Positions 6,567 through 13,356 of a stretch of 13,758 nt of DNA are shown here, in pieces; position 1 is the stretch's first letter; every line of letters begins with the position of its first letter. Made by a program: the position numbers and the translations under genes. Below the pieces are notes generated by a model. The model ran no database searches, was not told the origin of the DNA, and saw only the letters and a list, made by a program, of their open reading frames with translations. The stretch is from CAYIGN01 sp964363055. GTDB taxonomy: Bacteria > Patescibacteriota > Minisyncoccia > Sungbacterales > HO2-52-23. The stretch covers positions 1 through 13,758 of the forward strand of contig CAYIGN010000019.1 in assembly GCA_964363055.1 (NCBI GenBank), given 5' to 3'.

Positions 6567-7331
6567 ATGACGGTTGACTATACCCAAAGCGTGAAGGAAC
6601 TGCTGGAACAGGGTCTGACAACCATCCCCTTTCCAGCTGAACGGATCATCCCCGGCACTATCCGCTGCTTCAAACGGCTACTCCGGGAACCAGAACTCTA
6701 TAGATCACAATGGACATTTGATCTCCGCAAAGATGTCCCACTGGACGATCAAGATGGCGCCGATGATGGATACCTACGAAGGAACGGAGAGCTGCGCAAA
6801 GAGAGATATGATGATCTTAAATCAATTATCCACTATCGCTGGTTCTTACCGCATCTCTTGCGAGTACGGGGGGTAGAGATTCGAGAGCACGAATACCTAC
6901 TGGGGTACTGTCGGGGTATCTTCACTCTCGCCCAACGCGTCGCTCGCGAATTTGCGGCGGAGCTGGATAAGGCCTTACCCGGCTTCCGGTTCGAGAAACG
7001 GCTCGCCATGCTTGCGGCTCAGGAACAGAGTGTGCTTCGTATTCAATCCTACGATGATACCGCCGGCTCCAAACCAATCATTGGGAAAGGTCATACCGAC
7101 CTTTCGCTCCTCACCCTCCATATTGCGGACTCGCGCCCCGGCCTGCGTGTGGGCATGGATAAGACCCTGGTGGAAACCATACCAGGCAGGGCGGTCGTAT
7201 TCGCCGGCTATAAGATGGAGAAATTCACCCAAGGCAGGATAAAAGCCCTCTGGCACGAGGTGACCGACGAGCCGACCTACGACGTGGGAGAGCGTTGGTC
7301 AATGGTCTTTTTCGCCCATATTGTCATTTAG
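6567..7331 (+). CDS. 2-oxoglutarate/Fe(II)-dependent oxygenase, isopenicillin N synthase-like
   Basis: 254 residues. The C-terminal half has the jelly-roll signature of the 2OG-Fe(II) oxygenase / IPNS-like superfamily: H176-x-D178 (GKGHTDLSLLTLH), distal H230 (ALWHEV) and the RxS co-substrate motif R243-W-S245 (ERWSMVFF). These give the complete Fe triad and the 2OG carboxylate anchor. The start has a strong ribosome site (AGGGGGAGA, 6555-6563). The N-terminal 150 residues are helical and rich in charge, without a motif I recognise. No signal peptide. It stands alone between divergent rnpB and a terminator at 7364, so context does not reveal the substrate; oxidation of a small molecule or a protein side chain are both open. 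A weak promoter candidate is TTGGAT (6517-6522) with TACTAT (6541-6546), spacer 18. The superfamily call is firm and the reaction unknown. Confidence 0.85.
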   Translation: MTVDYTQSVKELLEQGLTTIPFPAERIIPGTIRCFKRLLREPELYRSQWTFDLRKDVPLDDQDGADDGYLRRNGELRKERYDDLKSIIHYRWFLPHLLRVRGVEIREHEYLLGYCRGIFTLAQRVAREFAAELDKALPGFRFEKRLAMLAAQEQSVLRIQSYDDTAGSKPIIGKGHTDLSLLTLHIADSRPGLRVGMDKTLVETIPGRAVVFAGYKMEKFTQGRIKALWHEVTDEPTYDVGERWSMVFFAHIVI

Positions 7332-7363
7332 CCGGTGGTCGCCCGGCACCACCGACACAATAT

Positions 7364-7395
7364 GCGCCGCATCCTCCCCGGATCCGGCGCTTTTT
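7364..7395 (+). terminator. Intrinsic terminator of the oxygenase gene
   Basis: GCGCCG (7364-7369) pairs with CGGCGC (7385-7390), with an inner ATCC/GGAT pairing and a TCCCC loop, followed by TTTTT (7391-7395). It lies about 30 bp after the oxygenase stop. A second small hairpin (CGGTGGT/ACCACCG) lies at about 7333-7353. Confidence 0.88.
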
Positions 7396-7435
7396 ATTTG
7401 CTGTGGAAAAATCGGTTTGCTTCTCCCCCATTTTT

Positions 7436-7453
7436 GTACCAGACTAAGTCTGG
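7436..7453. repeat. REP-like palindrome, copy 1 (upstream of the transposase)
   Basis: The core CCAGACTAAGTCTGG (7439-7453) is palindromic around the central A and is preceded by GTA. It ends 22 bp before the chosen transposase start. The same core recurs at 7923-7936 and 8117-8137. Confidence 0.8.
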
Positions 7454-7475
7454 GGCAAAATATAGAACTCATGTT

Positions 7476-8129
7476 ATGAGAAAAGAAGTTTTTGAAACAG
7501 GCGAATATTACCACATTTATAACCGAGGGGTTGACCATCGAATAATCTTCCACAGCGATAAAGACCGCATACGCTTTATCCACGGAATTTACATCCTCAA
7601 TAATTTTCGGGATATTCCTCCTCGATTCAACCTGTACACTCTTGAACCTCGTGAGTTACTCACGCCAATGGAACCGTATGTTGAGATCTGCGCAGGATCT
7701 TTAATGCCAAACCACTATCATTTGTTTGTCACGCCAAAAAGGAAAAACGGAATCAGTGCACTCTTTCACAAACTGGGTATAAGCCATACAACTTATTTCA
7801 ATAAGCGATACGAACGCACCGGGCGACTCTTTGAAAGCACCTTCAAAGCGCGACACGTTGATAAGCCTGAGTATGCGCAATACATAACCCAGTATATACA
7901 CCTCAATCCTCTTGCTTTATTGCAGACTAAGTCTGGTACAGATACCTCAAAACAACTCTTTCAAAAATTATGCGGCTACAAATGGTCAAGCCTACCTGAT
8001 TATTTGGGCGGTAGCAGTGCGTTTTCTCATGTCCTCTCGCCGCATTTTCAAAATGAAATCTCTGATCTATCACCCGATGAGTACCGCGACATTACCTACG
8101 AACTTTTCAAAGAATCGTACCAGACTTAG
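7476..8129 (+). CDS. REP-associated tyrosine transposase (Y1/HUH, RAYT)
   Basis: 217 residues from the ATG at 7476. The Y1_Tnp (IS200/REP-associated) fold is shown by YYHIYNRGVDHRIIFH (11-26), the metal-binding HUH motif H80-Y-H82 (LMPNHYHLFV), GRLFESTFKARHV (116-128), the tyrosine-containing helix YAQYITQYIHLNPL (133-146) and YKWSSLPDYLG (168-178). Such enzymes make single-strand cuts at hairpin (REP) sequences through a covalent tyrosine. The frame is open upstream to 7335, but that stretch overlaps the preceding terminator and a palindrome and lacks family similarity. Palindrome copies flank the gene; one lies within it (encoding QTKSG, about 150-154) and one spans the stop codon. Length is normal and all motifs are intact, so the enzyme is probably active. 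Which tyrosine is catalytic I cannot fix. Confidence 0.92.
   Translation: MRKEVFETGEYYHIYNRGVDHRIIFHSDKDRIRFIHGIYILNNFRDIPPRFNLYTLEPRELLTPMEPYVEICAGSLMPNHYHLFVTPKRKNGISALFHKLGISHTTYFNKRYERTGRLFESTFKARHVDKPEYAQYITQYIHLNPLALLQTKSGTDTSKQLFQKLCGYKWSSLPDYLGGSSAFSHVLSPHFQNEISDLSPDEYRDITYELFKESYQT
7923..7936. repeat. REP-like palindrome, copy 2 (inside the transposase gene)
   Basis: CAGACTAAGTCTGG followed by TAC, the same core as at 7439-7453. It lies in frame within the coding region, in the linker between the tyrosine helix (IHLNPL) and YKWSS, a segment of variable length in this family. Confidence 0.8.
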
Positions 8130-8137
8130 TCTGGTAC
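8117..8137. repeat. REP-like palindrome, copy 3 (spans the transposase stop)
   Basis: A 21-nt palindrome, two 10-nt arms (left arm GTACCAGACT) around a central T. It is the most complete of the three copies. The TAG stop (8127-8129) is formed at its centre. It is followed by a short tandem 8-mer (GGTACGTC/GGTACGTA, 8133-8148) before the convergent protease gene. Confidence 0.85.
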
Positions 8138-8173
8138 GTCGGTACGTATGGGCTGATGCTCCGGGCTAGATAA

Positions 8174-9328
8174 CTATCTCGGGATTATTCTGAGCGCTCT
8201 TTCCCAGCCCAGGATGGGGAGGACCGAGAAGTTCTCCTCGGCCGCGCCCCCGATGGTACCCCCGCGGTGGGGGCCGAGGATACATTGCTTCGCGGCATTG
8301 AATGCAAGCCCGCCAGAGTCGCCGTAAAAAGAAGGCACCCGGCTTATCATATACGGATGCAGCCGTGACTGGTCGTTGGTGTAGACAAACACCGGCGTTT
8401 TGAAAAGAAAAGTTTGATCCTCAGACAACTGTTCCTCAATCCCCTTAATGTCAGCATAGACCACCGCCTCTCCGTCCAGTTCTGATAAATAACTCTGGTT
8501 TAAGAAATTAGAAGGATAGCCAAAGTGTAGGAGCTTGTCTTTTAACATCCGCGGCTCGTCACAGATCGGATACGGTATGTATGGATAACCGTCGGGGAAT
8601 ACCGCCTCACCTTCCGGATAGGCCGAGAGTACGGGCAAAGAAAGCGCTGCGACATCAATCCCCTCTTCGTCGTGACGCCGCTTGATGTCCGCGCGGTCCT
8701 CGGTGATCATGCCTTTCAAATAATGCGCGGGGTGGCGGTCTTTGGAGAAAATAATCGTGCAGGTCTCACTGCCGGAATCCATCACCAGATGCGCGGCGGT
8801 CACCACCACTCCCTGCGGCAGCAGGAATCCGGATCCCGCGTATTTTCCTTTCTGATCCTCGCTCGGACATTCAATCTTCACCACTGCGGCCAGGATTGCC
8901 CGTTCATCAAGCGGCGGTAGAGGCGGCGGTAGAGGTAGAGGTGGAGCGATCGGGGTGGATGCTGCAGGCGAGGTCGTTGCGTGCATGTCGGGTAGATCAG
9001 CAGACGGCAGAAAAGCAGGAAGTTTAACCTCTGGGATCGCTGGAGGAAGAATAATAGGGGGCTCTCGTTCCTGCACTGTTGCAGAGAATCCACGCGGCTG
9101 TGCCCGCCCGCCCGCATCCTTATCAGGCATTGTCAAATCAGCAGCCGGTGCTGCTATGTCGGACGGCGTAGCAGTTGCATTGGCGCCCGGCTGAGCTGGG
9201 GCATCTGCCTGTATAAGGAACGGTCTTGTTTCCTGCGGAATTTCCCGGCCGGGGGCCCAAAGATGAATGAAAAGAAATGCTCCCGCACTCACAACCAGTG
9301 CCCCAAGCGCCATTAATAATTTCACCAT
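8174..9328 (-). CDS. Membrane-anchored trypsin-like serine protease with Pro-rich stalk
   Basis: 384 residues. Residues 4-24 are a single N-terminal hydrophobic anchor or signal. Residues 30-140 are a disordered Ala/Pro/Thr-rich stalk ending in PLPLPPPLPPL. Residues 141-384 form a chymotrypsin-fold domain with the triad H180 (VVVTAAHLV), D225 (EGIDVAALSL) and S338 (YGDSGGLAF). Family S1 proteases hydrolyse peptide bonds; the anchor and stalk place the catalytic domain outside the cell. A ribosome site AGGA precedes the ATG at 9328. It lies 87 bp after the Cys-repeat protein gene on the same strand, but a terminator (9361-9395) separates them, so it may have its own weak promoter or depend on read-through. 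The DegP-type PDZ domain is absent. The family is certain; the substrate is unknown, the neighbouring secreted protein being one candidate. Confidence 0.9.
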   Translation of the reverse strand: MVKLLMALGALVVSAGAFLFIHLWAPGREIPQETRPFLIQADAPAQPGANATATPSDIAAPAADLTMPDKDAGGRAQPRGFSATVQEREPPIILPPAIPEVKLPAFLPSADLPDMHATTSPAASTPIAPPLPLPPPLPPLDERAILAAVVKIECPSEDQKGKYAGSGFLLPQGVVVTAAHLVMDSGSETCTIIFSKDRHPAHYLKGMITEDRADIKRRHDEEGIDVAALSLPVLSAYPEGEAVFPDGYPYIPYPICDEPRMLKDKLLHFGYPSNFLNQSYLSELDGEAVVYADIKGIEEQLSEDQTFLFKTPVFVYTNDQSRLHPYMISRVPSFYGDSGGLAFNAAKQCILGPHRGGTIGGAAEENFSVLPILGWERALRIIPR

Positions 9329-9360
9329 GCATTCATCCTAAACAAAACCGTCCGGAAATC

Positions 9361-9395
9361 AAAACGCCCCCCACAGATTGCGGCTGCGGGGAGCG
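9361..9395 (-). terminator. Intrinsic terminator after the Cys-repeat protein gene
   Basis: On the minus strand, CGCTCCCCGCAG pairs with CTGTGGGGGGCG (12 bp, two G-U) around a 7-nt loop and is followed by TTTT and then a second T-rich stretch. It lies 21 bp past the stop at 9416. Confidence 0.82.
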
Positions 9396-9415
9396 CAGTG
9401 CGCCGCGTAGCGTCC

Positions 9416-11731
9416 TTACCTCAAGAAAGCGTTCAGGATTGAACCAAAGAAGCGCAACACCGTTGACTGACTGGAAGGAGGAGGCGGTTGAGTAAAGGAG
9501 CCCTCTGTCGGTTGAAGCGTACTGGTCGGCGGCGGAGGAAAACTTTCAGTCGAGGGTTGAGTGAACGATCCCTCCGGCGGAGGCGTGAATGTTTCAGTTG
9601 GCGATGGAGCTGTCAATCCCTCTGACGATGGCGCTGAAGGAAATTGCTGGGACTCATGCAGTTGCTGGTCAAACTGCTGCTGGATTTGCTGCTGTTGAAT
9701 CTGTTGCTGAATCTGCTGTTCAATCTGCTGCTGTTGGAATTGCTGTTGTTGTTGGAACTGATCCCCTCCCGGAAATCCCTGCGTAGGACCGCCAGGAAAT
9801 TGACCTTCTGTCCCCGGAAATCCGCCTGGTCCGCCAGGGAACCGACCATCCATCCCTGGAAATTCTCCTGGATGGCCAGGGAATCCACTGCCTGGGGGCG
9901 CAAACTGCTCAAACTTCTCTCGGAATATCCGCTCGCGCTCCTCTTGCTCAAGTTGATGGAAATCAGACGGAATCTCTTCCGACTTGAACTCCTGAATCAG
10001 ATTGCTTCTCAACTGCGGAATGCCCTCCGGCGGACCGAATGGACCACCTCCTGGAAACCCACCTCCTTCTCCGCGCGATGGCGGCCCTCCAAAACATTCT
10101 TCCTTGTGAGTGGTACAGAACTGGATGCACTCCGTCGGCGAGCTACACCCACCCGGACCCAAGAATACCGGGCCTCCGGATGCTCCTCCAAATCCTCCTG
10201 GGAAGCCGCCTGGCGCGCCGCCCGGGAATTCACCCGGACCACCGGGAAATCCACCTGGCGGCCCTCCCGGAAATCCTCCTGGGAAGCCAGGCCCGCCTGG
10301 ACCGCGGAAGTGCTCTTCCAGCTGACGAAATTCTTCAAATCGCTGCTGGGCCTCTTGCTGGAAATGATCAAAGTCCTCCAGTCCCGGCGGTCCGAACTCG
10401 CTGATACCGCCGTGCACTTCAAACCGCTTCTCATTAAAGTGCTTGAGCATCTCGCGTACCTGCTCGGGCGGCACACCTCCGTGTGCGGCCCCGAATGCCA
10501 CGCATTCCTCCACGTGGCTCGGCTCCGTACAATACGCCCGACATTCGTCATCACTCTTGCAGCCGCCCGGGCCGCCGGAGGTCTGCACCACCTGCTGAAT
10601 CTTCATCCCGGCTTCAAACTCCTTCTCTTCATCCTTGCTGATCAGTCCGTTTGATTTTACGAATTCAAAACAGGACTCTTGATTCGCGGGGTTGCGGCAG
10701 AATTCCTCGCACTGCCTCCCCTGACATCCGCCCGGGCCGCCTTGACGGGTTGCCTGCAGGAATTTCTTGGCCCGCTCTAACTCCTCGGTCGGCAGTATTC
10801 CCTCCCGCTCAGCAAATTCAAGACACACATCTTCATTCCCCGCCTGTTCGCAGAAATCGCGGCACTGCTCCCCGCGGCATCCGCCCGGGCCGGTCTTGCC
10901 GGCGAACTTGCGCGCGCGCTGGGCTTCCTCCGGTGTCATCAACTCATTCTCAACCGCAAAATCAATACAGCCGGCCTGGTTATCCGGATTTTCACAATAG
11001 GCGCGGCATTCCTCTGCCCCTTTGCATCCGCCGGGCCCCTTGCCCGCTAATTTTTTAGCCCGTTTTGCCTGTTCCTTATCTACGAATCCATTGTCCTCGG
11101 CAAACTCAATGCACTCATCAATATGGGAAGGGTCATTGCAATACTCGCGGCAGGCCGTCTCCGAACTGCATCCGCCCGGGCCGGTGCGGGTCTTGCCGAA
11201 TTTCTGCTTAAATTGGCGGATGCGCTCGGCTTCCTCTTTGGGAATAAAGCCATTGGCTACCGCGTATTCAAAACATTCTTCTTGATGCGCCGGATCCTCA
11301 CAATACTGCTGGCATTGTCTGGCGCGGCATCCGCCTGGACCAGGTTTGAGGATTCGATCGGCTTCGGCCCGGGTCATAAAGCCCTTTTGTACCGAGAACT
11401 CAATGCACTCCGCCTCGTGTGCCGTATCATCGCAGTAGGCGCGGCATGCATCCTCGGACTGGCAGCCGCCCGGGCCGCCTTCGTTATGAATCGCCTCTGC
11501 TTTCTCTGCATCTTCCTCGCCAATCAGTCCGTGCTTTTTGGCAAAGACAAGACATTCTGTCCTATGAGCCGTATCATCGCAGTAGGCCCTACAAGCGTCC
11601 TTATCCGCACAGCCGCCGAGCTCCGGAATCGGGAACTCAATATCAAAGGGGGAACTTGCCGCGGCGCCATATGCAAAACCCGCCAGCAGCACAGTGGCGG
11701 CAAAAAAGAGAAAAAATGTCCGATTTCTCAC
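9416..11731 (-). CDS. Secreted protein with nine four-cysteine GPGGC repeats and Gly/Pro/Gln-rich regions
   Basis: 771 residues with a signal peptide (1-25, ending near YGAAASS). Residues 39-440 hold eight tandem units of about 45-54 residues: GPGGC-x4/5-C-x3-C-x8-C, then a helical part with FAxxNGxxxxEEAxR. A ninth, shortened unit lies at 525-548. All 36 cysteines fall in these units, four each, which suggests two disulfides per unit or metal binding. Residues 476-523 and 613-655 are PGGFPGG-type low complexity, 657-690 are Gln-rich, and 695-755 are Pro/Ser/Thr-rich. The end (757-771, STVLRFFGSILNAFLR) is amphipathic. I know of no named family or function; similar repeats occur in Patescibacteria as hypothetical proteins. 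Start GTG at 11731 is the first possible one after an in-frame stop; no ribosome site is evident. An extracellular structural or adhesive role is inference. Confidence 0.85.
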   Translation of the reverse strand: MRNRTFFLFFAATVLLAGFAYGAAASSPFDIEFPIPELGGCADKDACRAYCDDTAHRTECLVFAKKHGLIGEEDAEKAEAIHNEGGPGGCQSEDACRAYCDDTAHEAECIEFSVQKGFMTRAEADRILKPGPGGCRARQCQQYCEDPAHQEECFEYAVANGFIPKEEAERIRQFKQKFGKTRTGPGGCSSETACREYCNDPSHIDECIEFAEDNGFVDKEQAKRAKKLAGKGPGGCKGAEECRAYCENPDNQAGCIDFAVENELMTPEEAQRARKFAGKTGPGGCRGEQCRDFCEQAGNEDVCLEFAEREGILPTEELERAKKFLQATRQGGPGGCQGRQCEEFCRNPANQESCFEFVKSNGLISKDEEKEFEAGMKIQQVVQTSGGPGGCKSDDECRAYCTEPSHVEECVAFGAAHGGVPPEQVREMLKHFNEKRFEVHGGISEFGPPGLEDFDHFQQEAQQRFEEFRQLEEHFRGPGGPGFPGGFPGGPPGGFPGGPGEFPGGAPGGFPGGFGGASGGPVFLGPGGCSSPTECIQFCTTHKEECFGGPPSRGEGGGFPGGGPFGPPEGIPQLRSNLIQEFKSEEIPSDFHQLEQEERERIFREKFEQFAPPGSGFPGHPGEFPGMDGRFPGGPGGFPGTEGQFPGGPTQGFPGGDQFQQQQQFQQQQIEQQIQQQIQQQQIQQQFDQQLHESQQFPSAPSSEGLTAPSPTETFTPPPEGSFTQPSTESFPPPPTSTLQPTEGSFTQPPPPSSQSTVLRFFGSILNAFLR

Positions 11732-11740
11732 AGGTTTATT

Positions 11741-11820
11741 GAATGAGGAAGCAGGAATTAAGAATGGGAGTCACAAAAATGCATCACACCCTTTCCCTAA
11801 TTCCTGATTCATGATTCCAG
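11741..11820. repeat. Heptamer-repeat hairpin between the NPFE and Cys-repeat protein genes
   Basis: The left arm (11741-11770) has 7-bp units GAATGAG, GAAGCAG, GAATTAA, GAATGGG. The right arm (about 11790-11820) read on the minus strand has GAATCAT, GAATCAG, GAATTAG in the same register. The arms are imperfectly complementary. It fills the whole gap from the stop of the small NPFE protein (11821) to the GTG of the Cys-repeat protein. Architecture matches the two rnpB hairpins, but the consensus differs (GAATNAN versus GARRTTR). Confidence 0.75.
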
Positions 11821-12117
11821 TTATTCGAAGGGATTAACCTTTACGTTTTCAAAGGGGTTGGTCTGCACTTTCTCCAATGGGTTTGCCCCGGCCTGCTCAA
11901 ACGGGTTTACGGCCTTGGCCGCTTCGCGCTCGGCCTCGCGCTTACGAGCGGCTTCGGCCGCTTTCTCCTGCGCCACGCCCCGTGTAATCCCCTCACTGAC
12001 CCCGGCTGACTTACCGCTCTGGTAGCCGCCGCTCTTACCGATATAGTACCCGCTGCCCAGCCCGACCACCAAGGCAACGACCGCGGCCACCCACTTTGTC
12101 ATATTGTTTTGCTCCAT
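11821..12117 (-). CDS. Small membrane protein with 8-residue NPFE tail repeats
   Basis: 98 residues. Residues 8-26 are one membrane segment continuing into a Gly-rich stretch (GLGSGYYIGKSGGYQSGKSAG). Residues 48-69 are an Ala/Glu/Lys/Arg helix, possibly coiled coil. The C-terminus is four repeats with an exact period of eight residues: NPFE 71-74, NPLE 79-82, NPFE 87-90, NPFE 95-98; the last ends the protein. It is probably an anchored protein whose tail presents short linear motifs; no function is known. The start ATG at 12117 has no clear ribosome site, but an extended -10 promoter (12161-12169) lies about 40 bp upstream. It precedes the Cys-repeat protein gene on the same strand and may be co-transcribed with it. 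Confidence 0.78.
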   Translation of the reverse strand: MEQNNMTKWVAAVVALVVGLGSGYYIGKSGGYQSGKSAGVSEGITRGVAQEKAAEAARKREAEREAAKAVNPFEQAGANPLEKVQTNPFENVKVNPFE

Positions 12118-12160
12118 GGATGAATTGAATTAAACCAATAATGAGAAAGATATGTTATTT

Positions 12161-12169
12161 ATTATACCA
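12161..12169 (-). promoter_or_regulatory. Extended -10 promoter for the NPFE protein gene
   Basis: On the minus strand, TGG followed by TATAAT (12161-12166) gives an extended -10 element. No good -35 is seen at 17-18 nt. The predicted start near 12154 leaves a leader of about 37 nt. The intergenic stretch 12118-12257 also has a DnaA-box-like TTATCCACA at 12196-12204. Confidence 0.65.
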
Positions 12170-12227
12170 AGCAATAGCTACTGCAAGAAACCCACTTATC
12201 CACACCCCCTTCATTCTACTCTACCCA

Positions 12228-12245
12228 AATTGATAAAAATCAATT
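12228..12245. promoter_or_regulatory. Small palindrome before the DoxX-like gene, possible operator
   Basis: AATTGAT (12228-12234) and ATCAATT (12239-12245) are perfect inverted repeats around AAAA. They end where a TATCAT (12245-12250) could act as -10 for the plus-strand gene, with transcription starting almost at its TTG codon. The -35 is poor, so this is tentative. Confidence 0.35.
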
Positions 12246-12257
12246 ATCATACACCTA

Positions 12258-12635
12258 TTGAACATAGGACTTATTAAGTGGGTTCTGCGAATCGCGGTTG
12301 CCGGAGAGTTTATCGGCCACGGCGTGTTTGCGCTTCAGCAAAAAGCGGGCTGGGTCAAATATTTTGAAGCGGCTGGCATCTCGCCCGATAGCGCAATGAC
12401 ACTTATGCCGATTATCGGTGCGATGGACCTCCTTCTGGCTCTGCTTGTGCTCATAAGGCCAATCCGTATAGCGGTATTATGGATGGCGTTTTGGGGATTT
12501 TGGACAGCACTTCTCCGTCCGCTGGCCGGAGAACCGGTATGGGATTTTGTTGAGCGCTGGGCAAACTGGGGAGCTCCTTTAGCATTGTTGTTACTCATGG
12601 GCGGCCCAAGTAGTTGGAAAGAATGTTTTAAGTAA
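12258..12635 (+). CDS. DoxX-like four-helix membrane protein
   Basis: 125 residues with four hydrophobic segments (about 5-25, 46-66, 69-88, 102-115). The first helix and loop (LRIAVAGEFIGHGVFALQQK, then WVKYFEAAGI) resemble the DoxX/DoxD family, whose members are linked to quinone-related or thiosulfate redox membrane complexes in some organisms; in most bacteria their role is unknown. The only start that includes the first helix is the TTG at 12258; the next Met (residue 47) would remove it. No ribosome site is visible, and a -10-like TATCAT lies 8 bp upstream, so a leaderless transcript is possible. No partner gene suggests a particular substrate. Confidence 0.68.
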   Translation: MNIGLIKWVLRIAVAGEFIGHGVFALQQKAGWVKYFEAAGISPDSAMTLMPIIGAMDLLLALLVLIRPIRIAVLWMAFWGFWTALLRPLAGEPVWDFVERWANWGAPLALLLLMGGPSSWKECFK

Positions 12636-12759
12636 GCCCCGCCCTTGACCGCAATAGATACACCTATGGTGCAAGCCGCACAGATGCCCAAAGAGGCGAT
12701 GGGTGCGATGCTCCAGCGCGTCCCGCCAAGTTGTTCTGCCGGGCTCGCGACTTAAAAAT

Positions 12760-13194
12760 ATGAAAAACCCGATTATTCGCACAATTTATCTTTATCTTTT
12801 TGCGCTCACGGGCTTGGCGCTGATTTCGATCGGCGCGGTGCGGCTGGTCAACCTAGGGTTGAAGACATTCATCTTCACCAAGGCCGATGAGCAGCACGAT
12901 TTCTCTCGCCAACCCCCCATTTTCGCGCCGCAACCGCTTCGCGAAGTGAAGGAGGAGGACTTTCTCGCCGCAGTGGAAAAATGCAAGGACAAATGCGATC
13001 TAACCGACGCGCAGAAGATCGAAATCGGCCAATGGCTCGCCAGCTACAATGAGTGGCAGAATCAGCCCAAGATTGATTACAAAACCCAGCAGCGTCACCG
13101 CGAATCCGCCTGGTCCTTTGCCTTCATCCTCGTCGGCCTCCCGCTCTGGCTGTATCACTGGGCGATTATCAAGCGAGAAAAAGCATCAACATAA
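12760..13194 (+). CDS. Unrecognised protein with two membrane segments
   Basis: 144 residues from the ATG at 12760. Residues 8-30 (TIYLYLFALTGLALISIGAV onward) and 116-133 (SAWSFAFILVGLPLWLYHW) are membrane segments. Between them is a soluble, charged part (41-115) with C75 and C79 in a KCKDKCD pattern, two cysteines three residues apart. The fold is N-anchor, loop of about 75 residues, C-anchor, with both ends probably on the same side. Related two-TM proteins are, to my knowledge, common in Patescibacteria, but I cannot name a family. An upstream in-frame ATG at 12703 gives 19 extra residues without hydrophobic character; the shorter form fits better. The stop codon's last base is the first base of the MITE-like element, so the C-terminus may have been altered by that insertion. 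Confidence 0.72.
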   Translation: MKNPIIRTIYLYLFALTGLALISIGAVRLVNLGLKTFIFTKADEQHDFSRQPPIFAPQPLREVKEEDFLAAVEKCKDKCDLTDAQKIEIGQWLASYNEWQNQPKIDYKTQQRHRESAWSFAFILVGLPLWLYHWAIIKREKAST

Positions 13195-13356
13195 GACCTC
13201 TTGCACAATAAGCTTTCGTAACGAAATTTCAGAATTTTGAGCGAAAATCGTGAAGGACGAGGCGGCCTACTTGGCTAAAGTAAGGCAACGTGGTCCTCGG
13301 CGATTTGCAGCCAAAATTCTGAAATTGCAGTAGAAATGTTATTGTGCAAGAGGTCT
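13194..13356. mobile_element. MITE-like element, 163 bp, with 18-bp terminal inverted repeats
   Basis: The left end AGACCTCTTGCACAATAA (13194-13211) and the right end (13339-13356) are perfect reverse complements. Inside, AATTTCAGAATTTTG near 13227-13241 pairs with its complement near 13313-13327, and further partial pairing makes the element a long hairpin. It is flanked by ATA on both sides (13191-13193 and 13357-13359), a possible 3-bp target duplication. It has no coding capacity. The ends recall those of IS5-type elements (GACC...TTGCACAA), so a related full-length IS elsewhere in the genome would be the source. It lies between convergent genes and may also act as a transcription barrier. 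Confidence 0.85.

Noticed and set aside
7335..7475. N-terminal extension of the transposase by 47 residues
   Set aside because: It would be encoded by the terminator hairpin and a REP-like palindrome, and the family begins at the segment starting MRKEVFETGEYYHIYNRG.
9644..10654. 336-residue open frame on the plus strand, Leu-rich at the start
   Set aside because: The Leu runs are the antisense reading of CAG-rich Gln codons in the secreted repeat protein, and the rest is the shadow of its Gly/Pro-rich and Cys-repeat coding.
12666..12755. 29-codon frame starting MVQAAQMPKEAMGAM, between the DoxX-like and two-TM genes
   Set aside because: A TTGACC/TATGGT pair upstream has a spacer of only 14, there is no ribosome site, and the peptide resembles nothing I know. 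It ends just before the next ATG, so it might be a leader peptide, but evidence is too thin.
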